NCBI RefSeq assembly: GCF_026968045.1
Contig: NZ_JAPVBQ010000001.1
Location: forward strand, 1,129,238-1,193,237
Source of the DNA: Modestobacter sp. VKM Ac-2977
GTDB taxonomy: Bacteria > Actinomycetota > Actinomycetes > Mycobacteriales > Geodermatophilaceae
Length of the DNA stretch: 64,000 nucleotides
Direction of reading: 5' to 3'
Shown here: positions 43,226-50,289 of the stretch, one piece after another
Layout of the letters: every line of letters begins with the position of its first letter
How positions within the stretch are numbered: position 1 is the stretch's first letter
Translations under genes and position numbers: made by a program
Notes under the pieces: model-generated
What the model was told of the DNA's origin: nothing
Seen by the model: the letters and a program-made list of their open reading frames with translations, nothing else
Database searches by the model: none

Positions 43226-45397
43226 ATGAGCGATGCGATGACCGTCACCGACGTCCCACCCGTCAACTCAACGCGTGCCGACGGCGGCAGTCGGCCGCTG
43301 CTCCGTCGCGACGTCCTCATCGGCCAGACCGGGCAGGGGGCGTTCCTGCGCACCGCCGACGACGCCTTCGCACTCAAGGGCTCCTCGGTCTACCGGTGGA
43401 TCGTCACGCTCGCGCCGGCGCTGGACGGGACACGGACGGTCGCCGAGTTGTCCGGGGGCCTGTCGGACGGCCAGGCGCGCATGGTGCTGCAACTCGTCCA
43501 GGCGTTGTTCGACCGGGGGTTCGCCCGCGACGCGGCGGTGGCCCTGCCGTCGTCGCTCGACGCGGAGGTCCTGGATCGGTACCGCACCCAGATCCGCTAC
43601 GTCCAGCACTTCGTCGACGATGCGCCGGGTCGCTTCGAGCAGTTCGTGCTCACCCGGACGCTCGTCCTCGGCAGCGGCGCCTTCGCCCAGGCCGTCGCCG
43701 AGACGCTGGTGCAGAACGGGGCGGCCCGGGTCGACCTCGTCGGGGTGGCTCCGGAGTCGCCGTCGGCCGGGACCACCTGGCTCTCCGACGAGCAGGCCAT
43801 GGACCACCTGGGCGACTACGACGTCGTGGTCGCGGCCACGGAGGACTCGTCGCTGCAGCGCATCGACCAGCTGGCCCGGCTCACCCAGCAGCTGGACTTC
43901 CAGCTGCTGCCCGTCATCGCGGTCGGCGGCCGGGCCTACGTCGGCCCCGTCGTCGAGCCCGGTCCCGGACCTGGCTGGGCCTCCTACCTGCACAGCGTGA
44001 GCGGCAATCTCGAGCCGGCGGAGGCAGCGGCGCTGTGGCAGGCGGTCGCCGGCGCCGATCCGGTGGGCGACCGAGGGCTGGGCAGCCCGCAGCTGGCCGC
44101 CATGTTGGGCGGGATGATCGGCTTCGAGGTCTTCCGCCTCCGGACCGGGTGCCTGCCCGCCGAGACGCAGGGTGGCGTTGTGGTGCAGAACCTGCTCACC
44201 CTGGACAGCACGGTGGAGGGGCTGGCCCCGCACCCCGCCGACCCCCTGGTGCCGGCCCCGGTCGGGACGGTGGACGTGGCGTGGCTCCGAGGGGAGCTGG
44301 ACGGCGTCGACCGGGGGCACGACGGCTCCGACACCGCCGCCGAGCGCGCCGAGGCCGAGGGATACGTGGACATGATCCGCCCGTACACCGGCTTCCTGCG
44401 GGAGTTCGTCGACCTGCCCATCGACCAGTCCCCGCTCAAGGTGGGGCGTCTGGAGGTCAGCAACATCCGCACGTCCCGGGGTGGCGCGCCCACTCGGGTC
44501 GTCGTCAGCGACTTCGACGTGCACACGCCGCTCAAGGCGCGCACGCGTGCCGTCCTGCGCGCCGCTCTGGCGCACGTGGACACATGGGGGATGCAGCCCC
44601 ACCGGGTGCTCGACCAGATCCCGGAGGTGCCGGTCCCGGCCTTCGCCACCTGGACCGGGACCGCCACCGGAGGTGGCAGCGGGTACGCGGTCCCGGCGGT
44701 CGACCTGGTGACCGGTGAGTCGACCACCGTGCCGGCCGAGGTGGTCCACCCGCTCTCCAGGGCGAACGCGCGGGGCGCTGTCGAGAGCTCTCCGGCCGGC
44801 TCCGGCGCCGGGACGACGCTGCCCGACGCGGTCGTGGCGGCGCTGCTCAGCAGCGTCACCCACCGGGCACTGCGCGCGGTGGCCGCCGGGCGTGGCCCGG
44901 TCGCCCAGGTCGACGTGCACCGGCCGGGCGGCGGTGACCTGTTGCAGTTCCTGCTCAGCTCCGCCGGCCACCTCGACCTCGACCTGCGCGTGCTCGACAT
45001 CAGCCTCGACGGGCTGGGGAGCACCGTCCTCGCCCACGTCGTGCGGGTCGGTGGCGAGCCGGCGTGGACGGCAGCGACCGACACCAGCCTGGAGCGTGCG
45101 CTGGTGGTGGCCCTGCGGGAGCTGGTCGGGCGCGAGCAGCTCCGCCGGGCGGTGGACGACCACGATGTCGACCACACGCCGCCCCTGGTCCAGGACCTGG
45201 ACCCGCGGCGGCTCGTGCCGACGGCTCCGGGCGTGGCCCTGGACGACGCCACGTCCTCGTGCGCGGTGAGCGAGCTGCTGGCGGGCCTGTCCACGACCGG
45301 GCAGGTCCTGGTCACCGTCACCACCACGCCGGACCTGAGTGGAGCAGGCATCCACACCGCCCGGGTCATGGTGGCCGACGGCGTGCCCGGGTCGTGA
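43226..45397 (+). CDS. Ocin-ThiF-like F-protein (leader-binding partner of azoline cyclodehydratase)
   Basis: 723 aa. Residues about 24-105 form a PqqD-like RRE winged helix (LLRRDVLIGQTGQGAFLRTADDAFALKGSSVYRWIV), the precursor-leader binding fold. Residues about 143-300 are an E1/ThiF-like Rossmann domain (TLVLGSGAFAQAVAETLVQNGAARVDLVG). The C-terminal part (about 400-723) looks like a degenerate YcaO domain. The paired CxxC zinc ligands of C-proteins are absent. This is the layout of ocin-ThiF-like proteins from heterocycloanthracin and thiopeptide clusters (TbtF type), which recruit the leader and switch on the YcaO partner, here at 46659. ATG 43226; first gene of the operon. Confidence 0.85.
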   Translation: MSDAMTVTDVPPVNSTRADGGSRPLLRRDVLIGQTGQGAFLRTADDAFALKGSSVYRWIVTLAPALDGTRTVAELSGGLSDGQARMVLQLVQALFDRGFARDAAVALPSSLDAEVLDRYRTQIRYVQHFVDDAPGRFEQFVLTRTLVLGSGAFAQAVAETLVQNGAARVDLVGVAPESPSAGTTWLSDEQAMDHLGDYDVVVAATEDSSLQRIDQLARLTQQLDFQLLPVIAVGGRAYVGPVVEPGPGPGWASYLHSVSGNLEPAEAAALWQAVAGADPVGDRGLGSPQLAAMLGGMIGFEVFRLRTGCLPAETQGGVVVQNLLTLDSTVEGLAPHPADPLVPAPVGTVDVAWLRGELDGVDRGHDGSDTAAERAEAEGYVDMIRPYTGFLREFVDLPIDQSPLKVGRLEVSNIRTSRGGAPTRVVVSDFDVHTPLKARTRAVLRAALAHVDTWGMQPHRVLDQIPEVPVPAFATWTGTATGGGSGYAVPAVDLVTGESTTVPAEVVHPLSRANARGAVESSPAGSGAGTTLPDAVVAALLSSVTHRALRAVAAGRGPVAQVDVHRPGGGDLLQFLLSSAGHLDLDLRVLDISLDGLGSTVLAHVVRVGGEPAWTAATDTSLERALVVALRELVGREQLRRAVDDHDVDHTPPLVQDLDPRRLVPTAPGVALDDATSSCAVSELLAGLSTTGQVLVTVTTTPDLSGAGIHTARVMVADGVPGS

Positions 45398-45453
45398 GCT
45401 CGGCGAGCGGACCCGCTCGTCGGCAGCCCACCTGAGGAGGAAGGAGGAACGCC

Positions 45454-45636
45454 ATGACCGGTGGCATCGCGCACGAGCTCCTGGACCTGGAGATCGAGAC
45501 GTTCGAGGTGCTCGAGCTGGTCGACGTGGTCGAGGACATGGCCGCGTGGTCGAGCTGCTCGACGTCCAGCTGCTGTTCGACGTCCAGCTGCAGTTGCGGG
45601 AGCACCACGAGCTGCAGCTGTTCCAGCTGCGGATGA
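45454..45636 (+). CDS. Azole RiPP precursor peptide 1 (type A)
   Basis: 60 aa. Leader of 31-32 residues with the LEIETFEVLELVDVVEDM pattern of thiazolylpeptide/thiopeptide leaders. After Trp32 all 28 core residues are Ser (14), Cys (8), Thr (4) or Gly (2). Nearly every position is therefore a possible thiazole, oxazole or dehydroamino acid. AAGGAGG lies 8 bases before ATG 45454. A 17-bp hairpin starts right after the stop. Closely related to precursor 2; both keep MAAWSSCSTSSCCSTSS. Confidence 0.92.
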   Translation: MTGGIAHELLDLEIETFEVLELVDVVEDMAAWSSCSTSSCCSTSSCSCGSTTSCSCSSCG

Positions 45637-45681
45637 GCGAATGGCCGCAGGCCATTCCGTGAACGGCCTGCGGCCATTCGC
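45637..45681 (+). terminator. Hairpin between precursors 1 and 2
   Basis: Perfect 17-bp inverted repeat GCGAATGGCCGCAGGCC (45637-45653) / GGCCTGCGGCCATTCGC (45665-45681), 11-base loop, beginning immediately after the precursor 1 stop. Likely an RNA-stabilising element or partial terminator that raises the amount of precursor 1 message. Confidence 0.7.
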
Positions 45682-45733
45682 GGTCGACGGCGGCGGAACT
45701 CGTCGCCACGATTCCATCGAGAGGAGGTGTGCC

Positions 45734-45931
45734 GTGGACCATTCCCTGAACGGGGAACTGCTGGAACTCGAGAGCGAGACATTCGAGGTCCTGGAGATCT
45801 CTGACGTGACAGAGGACATGGCTGCGTGGTCGAGCTGTTCGACCTCCAGCTGCTGTTCGACATCGAGTTCCAGCTGTGGCAGCACGACCAGTTGCAGTTG
45901 CAGCTGCAACTCGACCGCCAGTTGCGCCTGA
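45734..45931 (+). CDS. Azole RiPP precursor peptide 2 (type A)
   Basis: 65 aa. Leader ELESETFEVLEISDVTEDMAAW closely follows precursor 1. The core of 33 residues has eight Cys, with Asn and two Ala near the end (CNSTASCA). Its last residues, SCA, are shared with precursors 3 and 4 but not 1. GTG 45734 is preceded by GAGAGGAGGTGTGCC. A gene duplicate of precursor 1 with a changed core end; Cys46 of precursor 1 is Ser here. Confidence 0.9.
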   Translation: MDHSLNGELLELESETFEVLEISDVTEDMAAWSSCSTSSCCSTSSSSCGSTTSCSCSCNSTASCA

Positions 45932-46013
45932 CGGCGCTGGTGCCCGGTCCGGCGACGGCGTCCGTGCACCGTTCCCACCCGTTTCCCACACGTCCTGAGA
46001 GGAGTGACACCTG

Positions 46014-46223
46014 ATGAACACCGACAACATCGCCAACGAGCTCGTGCAGCTGGAGGCCGAGGTCTTCGAGGTCATGGACATCGCCGACACCGGCAACAAC
46101 ATGGACGGCGCGACCAGCACGTCCAGCTGTGCGTGCAGCACCACGAGCTGTTGCAGCTGCTCCACGTCGAGCTGCTGCGGCTGCACGTCGAGCAGTTGCG
46201 GCTCGACGAGCAGCTGCGCCTGA
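46014..46223 (+). CDS. Azole RiPP precursor peptide 3 (type B)
   Basis: 69 aa. Different leader from precursors 1-2: LVQLEAEVFEVMDIADTGNNMDG, but still with the FEV-x-[DE]-I-x-D element. The core of about 37 residues begins ATSTSSCACSTTSCC and has ten Cys, otherwise Ser/Thr plus a few Gly and Ala. GAGAGGAGTGACACCTG precedes ATG 46014. Precursor 4 differs from it at seven of 69 positions, two of them in the core. Confidence 0.9.
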   Translation: MNTDNIANELVQLEAEVFEVMDIADTGNNMDGATSTSSCACSTTSCCSCSTSSCCGCTSSSCGSTSSCA

Positions 46224-46275
46224 TGCACAGCGGTCCTGCCAGCGTCCCTGCCCGAACCGAGAGGAGGTGAGGTCC

Positions 46276-46485
46276 ATGGACGCCGACGACATCGGCAACG
46301 AGCTCGTGCAGCTGGAGGCCGAGGTCTTCGAGGTCATGGACATCGCCGACACCGGCAACGACATGGACGGCGCGACCAGCACGTCGAGCTGTGCGTGCAG
46401 CACCACGAGCTGTTGCAGCTGTTCCACGTCGGGCTGTTGCGGCTGTACGTCCAGCAGTTGTTCGTCCACCAGCAGCTGCGCCTGA
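46276..46485 (+). CDS. Azole RiPP precursor peptide 4 (type B)
   Basis: 69 aa, near-duplicate of precursor 3. Changes are at residues 2, 3, 5, 7 and 29 (leader) and 53 (Ser to Gly) and 63 (Gly to Ser) in the core; all ten Cys are kept. GAGAGGAGGTGAGGTCC precedes ATG 46276. Followed by two strong hairpins before the cyclodehydratase gene. The tandem layout suggests the strain makes several related products with one enzyme set. Confidence 0.9.
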   Translation: MDADDIGNELVQLEAEVFEVMDIADTGNDMDGATSTSSCACSTTSCCSCSTSGCCGCTSSSCSSTSSCA

Positions 46486-46520
46486 TCCCTGCAGGCGCGG
46501 CTGCTGGTGTCTCGGCCACT

Positions 46521-46598
46521 CCGCCCGGCATGACGGGCGGAAAGGGTGGGCCCCAGCACTCGGCGTGACGCCAGTTCACGCCGAGGTGGGGCCCACCC
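46521..46598 (+). terminator. Double hairpin between precursors and cyclodehydratase
   Basis: First hairpin: CCGCCCG (46521-46527) / CGGGCGG (46534-46540). Second, larger: GGGTGGGCCCCA (46544-46555) / TGGGGCCCACCC (46587-46598), continued inward by CTCGGCGTGA (46559-46568) / TCACGCCGAG (46576-46585). It should limit read-through so enzymes are made at lower levels than precursors. Confidence 0.75.
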
Positions 46599-46658
46599 GG
46601 TCCCCACCGCGACGTCTACGCCGCAGTCGTCTCAGTCAAGGATACGAGGAGCCCGTTC

Positions 46659-48599
46659 GTGATCACGGAACAGTCCCACCGCCCGGTCGTCGGCGAGCGC
46701 GTGTGGAGCGCGGCGGTGCCCGTCGAGCCGGCTGCGCCCCGGCTGCACTACGAGGCCCTCGGCGTCGAGGACGTCCTGGACCGGGTGACCGGCCGGCGCC
46801 GGCTGACGCGGCTGGAGGAGACGGACGCGGACGTGGTCGTGTTCGTACGGGGGAGCGAGGCGCTGGTGGCGCCGCCGCTGCAGTTCCCTGGCGCCTGCCA
46901 CCACTGCCTCGAACGCCGGTGGCAGCACCTGCGTGGGGAGGACGAGCGCAATGCGCTGGAGCGTGGGGTGCCCTTCACCCAGGTGGAGCCGCTCGGCCCC
47001 TTCCTGACCCCGCTGGCCCGCCGACGGGTCGAGGACGTGGTGCGAGCGGCACTGGTGTCCGGTGGCGGGGCGTGGCCGACCTCCGAGGCCGGCGCCCCCT
47101 ACGTCTACGTGGTGGGGCTGACCTCGCTGCGGGTGGTGCGGCACGCGCTCGCGCAGGACGCCGAGTGCCCGCGCTGTGACCTGCTCGTGGAGGACACCGC
47201 CGAGGGGGCGCGGATCCAGTTCTCCTCACGGCCGAAGCCGCAGCCCGACGCCACCCGGCTGACCGGCATCCACGACTACCCACTGGACCTGGACACCTAC
47301 AGCAACCCGGTGTGCGGCGTCCTGGGTTCCGTGGCCGGGCACGCCTTCGACAGCACCACCACCGCACCGGTCACCGGCTACACCAGGATCCGTGGCGACC
47401 ACAGCCTGCACGAGTTCTTCTGGAGCGGGCACGCGGACAACTTCGCCGACAGCCACGTCCTCGGGGTGCTGGAGGGCCTGGAGCGGCACGCGGGTCTCCG
47501 CGAGCGCCGGATCCGGCCGACGGTCGTGGAGACCTACGCCAACGTGCGCGACCACGCGTTGGACCCCCGTTCGGTGGGGCTGTACCCGGACCGCTTCTAC
47601 GAGCTGATCGGACCGCGCTTCACCGCGTTCAGCGAGGACCTGGAGATCCCCTGGGTGTGGGCCTGGTCGGTGCGACAGCAGCGTCCCCTGCTGGTGCCCC
47701 ACGCGTTCGTCTACTACCTGCTGCGTGAGGACCGGCCCAACTTCGTCCAGGACTGCTCCAACGGCTGTGCCACGGGCAGCTGCCTGGAGGAGGCGACCCT
47801 CTACGGGCTGCTGGAGCTCCTCGAGCGCGACGCCTTCCTCCTGGCCTGGTACGGCAGGGCGTCCCTGCCGGAGATCGACGTGGACACGTGCCGATCCCGG
47901 GAGACGCGGATGATGGTCGACCGGCTCCGGCTGGTGGGGTACGACGTGCGGCTGTTCGACAACCGCATCGACTTCCCCGTCCCGACGGTCACGGCCGTCG
48001 CCGTCCGCCGGGACGGTGGGCTGGGCACGCTGTGCTTCGCGGCGGGGTCGTCGCTCGACCCGGAGGACGCGGTGCGGGCCGCGCTGTGCGAGATCGCCTC
48101 GTACGTGCCGAGCTTCCCGGAGCGGGTCGCCGAGAACCTCGACCTGGTGCGGGCCATGCAGACCGACTTCTACCAGGTCCGCGAGCTCAAGCACCATGCG
48201 CTGCTGTTCGGTGTGCCGGAGATGGCGCACCACGCGGACTTCCTGCTCGACCCGCCGGCCGGGGTGGTCAAGCGGTCCATGGCGGACACCTACCGCGACT
48301 GGGAGACCCAGCGCCCACGGACCGGCGACCTGCGCGACGACCTCGACTTCCTCCTCCGCGCCCTCGCCGACCGGGGGATGGACGTGATCGTCGCCGACCA
48401 GACGTCCGCCGAGGAGCGGGTCGTGGGGCTGAGCACGGTGGCCACGATCGTGCCCGGGCTGGTCCCCATCGACTTCGGCTGGACGATGCAGCGCGCGCTC
48501 ACCATGCGCCGGCTGCGCACCGTCTTCCAGGAGGTCGGCTGGCGGGACGACGAGCTCGGCCAGGCCGAGCTGAACATGATCCCGCACCCCTTCCCCTGA
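46659..48599 (+). CDS. Fused C-domain/YcaO azoline cyclodehydratase
   Basis: 646 aa, TbtG-like layout. Residues 1-175 are the C-protein remnant with two zinc cysteine pairs (Cys80-x2-Cys83 in GACHHCLERRW; Cys170-x2-Cys173 in ECPRCDLL). Residues about 205-646 are a YcaO domain, with LLELLERDAFLLAWYGR and ALCEIASYVPSF contributing ATP-site Glu/Arg residues. It ends in PHPFP, the P-x-P-x-P tail required in azoline-forming YcaO enzymes. It uses ATP to convert Cys (and possibly Ser/Thr) of the precursors to azolines, activated by the F-protein at 43226. GTG 46659 with GAGGAG upstream. Confidence 0.93.
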   Translation: MITEQSHRPVVGERVWSAAVPVEPAAPRLHYEALGVEDVLDRVTGRRRLTRLEETDADVVVFVRGSEALVAPPLQFPGACHHCLERRWQHLRGEDERNALERGVPFTQVEPLGPFLTPLARRRVEDVVRAALVSGGGAWPTSEAGAPYVYVVGLTSLRVVRHALAQDAECPRCDLLVEDTAEGARIQFSSRPKPQPDATRLTGIHDYPLDLDTYSNPVCGVLGSVAGHAFDSTTTAPVTGYTRIRGDHSLHEFFWSGHADNFADSHVLGVLEGLERHAGLRERRIRPTVVETYANVRDHALDPRSVGLYPDRFYELIGPRFTAFSEDLEIPWVWAWSVRQQRPLLVPHAFVYYLLREDRPNFVQDCSNGCATGSCLEEATLYGLLELLERDAFLLAWYGRASLPEIDVDTCRSRETRMMVDRLRLVGYDVRLFDNRIDFPVPTVTAVAVRRDGGLGTLCFAAGSSLDPEDAVRAALCEIASYVPSFPERVAENLDLVRAMQTDFYQVRELKHHALLFGVPEMAHHADFLLDPPAGVVKRSMADTYRDWETQRPRTGDLRDDLDFLLRALADRGMDVIVADQTSAEERVVGLSTVATIVPGLVPIDFGWTMQRALTMRRLRTVFQEVGWRDDELGQAELNMIPHPFP

Positions 48600-48663
48600 C
48601 CCCTCCCGCGGACCTCGTGCCCCAGTTCCTGCCCCCGCGACCGTCGACGTACCGGAGCCCCCG

Positions 48664-50289
48664 ATGTCCCAGGTGAAGAGCTACATCCACGACATAGTGC
48701 GGCGCGCCCGAGTGCCGATGGAGCCCACCGACCACGTGGTCGACTGGATGGACCAGCCGCGCCGGCACAAGGTCTACCCGGGCCGGGTGCGGCTGGACCT
48801 GGCCGCCGGTGACGGGCCGGCAGGACGCACCCTCGAGCAGACCCTGGTCGAGGGGCCGGCTGAGGAGCGGCCCTTCACCCTCGACCTGCTCGGCCGCCTG
48901 CTGTGGAACTCCTACGCGGTCACCGGCCGCCGGCTGGCCATCCACCGCAACGACGACGTCCCGGCGCAGCCGACGTACACCCGGGCCACCTGGTCCAGGG
49001 CCACGGCCGGGGGCGGCGGGCTCTACCCGCTGGAGGTCTACTGGGCCGCAGGCCCCTCCGCCGGGGTGCTGCCGGGCCTCTACAACTACACCAGCGCTCA
49101 CCACGGCCTCACCCGCATCGCGGTCGGGGACGTCACGGGCCGGGTGCGCGACGCGCTGCCCCCCGGGCACGAGCAGACCGACCAGTTCCTGCTCATCACG
49201 GTGAAGTTCTGGAAGAACGCCTTCAAGTACAACAGCTTCTGCCAGCACGTGGTGCAGACCGACGTCGGCACGCTGCTGGGGTCCTGGCGTCTGTGGGGGG
49301 CCGGCCACGGCCTGCCGGTCGCCCCGGCCTTCTGGTTCGACGAGCCCTGCCTGGACGACCTGCTGGGCATCGACGGCATGGCCGAGAGCGTCTTCGCGGT
49401 GGTCCCGCTGCCCTGGGTGCGGGCGGCCGGTGGCGCCCAGGAGACCTCCGCGGGGATCTTCCGTGGCCCGATCGACAACGTGGACGCCGAGCGCTCGAGG
49501 ACGGTCGAGTCCTTCGAGTCCGTCGAGGCGATCCAGCGCGAGATGCTCGCGATCACGACGCCACCGGACCCGGTCGCCGAGCTGCCAGCGCCCCGGCGAG
49601 GCGTTCCCGGCGCACCCGGCGTCCCGCTGCCACCGCCCACCCGGCTCGACGTGCCGGTGAGCCGGGCACTGCACCAGCGGCGCAGCAGCTTCGGCCGCTT
49701 CGACGCCTCCACCCCGCTGTCGCAGGCGGACCTGCACGGCCTCCTGCGCGCCGGGGTGCACGGCGCCCGGTCCCTCGACGTGGAAGGGCGCAGCCCGCAG
49801 CCGCTCCTGGGCCAGACCGTCTTCGTCAACCACGTCGAGGACCTGGACCCGGGGGTCTACGACTACGACCCCGAGGACCGCGTGCTGCGACCGACGTACC
49901 TGGGCGAGGTCGGCGGGTTCTGCCAGCGCAACTACTTCCTGACGAACTACAACCTCGAGCAGGCGGCCGTCGTGCACGTCGTCCGCAGTCCGGTCACCGC
50001 GGTGATCGACGCGCTCGGCCCGCGGGGCTACCGGCTGCTCAACGCCAGCCTCGGCGCGATGTCGCAGCACGTGTACACCGCTGCGGCCGCGCTGGGGCTC
50101 GGCTGCGGTGCGGCGCTCGGGTTCGACAACGTCTCCTTTGCCGAGGTCATGGGCACCGCCTCGCTCGAGGGCTCGGACGACGACGAGTGGCCCCTGCTCA
50201 TCCACATGCTCGGACACGAGGTCCGGCCCGGCGCGGAGCTCTGGGCGCGCCTCCCCGCACGCGAGGCACTCACGGAGGAACTGCGATGA
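48664..50289 (+). CDS. SagB-type azoline dehydrogenase, tandem nitroreductase-like domains
   Basis: 541 aa containing two nitroreductase-like halves. The first (about 60-260) has RLLWNSYAVTGRR, ATAGGGGLYPLEVYW and NAFKYNSFCQHVVQTDVGTLLGS. The second (about 325-530) has VSRALHQRRSSFGRFDASTPLS, LNASLGAMSQHVYTAAAALGLG and a final GHEVRPGAE. FMN-dependent oxidation of thiazolines to thiazoles is expected (SagB/TbtE role). One half may be catalytic and the other structural; I cannot tell which. ATG 48664; its stop overlaps the LanB start (ATGA). Confidence 0.88.
   Translation: MSQVKSYIHDIVRRARVPMEPTDHVVDWMDQPRRHKVYPGRVRLDLAAGDGPAGRTLEQTLVEGPAEERPFTLDLLGRLLWNSYAVTGRRLAIHRNDDVPAQPTYTRATWSRATAGGGGLYPLEVYWAAGPSAGVLPGLYNYTSAHHGLTRIAVGDVTGRVRDALPPGHEQTDQFLLITVKFWKNAFKYNSFCQHVVQTDVGTLLGSWRLWGAGHGLPVAPAFWFDEPCLDDLLGIDGMAESVFAVVPLPWVRAAGGAQETSAGIFRGPIDNVDAERSRTVESFESVEAIQREMLAITTPPDPVAELPAPRRGVPGAPGVPLPPPTRLDVPVSRALHQRRSSFGRFDASTPLSQADLHGLLRAGVHGARSLDVEGRSPQPLLGQTVFVNHVEDLDPGVYDYDPEDRVLRPTYLGEVGGFCQRNYFLTNYNLEQAAVVHVVRSPVTAVIDALGPRGYRLLNASLGAMSQHVYTAAAALGLGCGAALGFDNVSFAEVMGTASLEGSDDDEWPLLIHMLGHEVRPGAELWARLPAREALTEELR

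Noticed and set aside
43268..46228. 986-aa minus-strand open frame
   Set aside because: Shadow of the F-protein and precursor genes; nothing protein-like beyond composition.
45454..46485. CRISPR or simple tandem repeat array
   Set aside because: The repetition follows codon structure with separate ribosome-binding sites, starts and stops; units differ in length and leader, and there are no spacer-like sequences.
45366..46607. 413-aa minus-strand Gln/Leu/Val-rich frame opposite the four precursors
   Set aside because: Produced by the repetitive AGCTGC-type codons of the Ser/Cys cores read backwards; no start signal and no independent structure.
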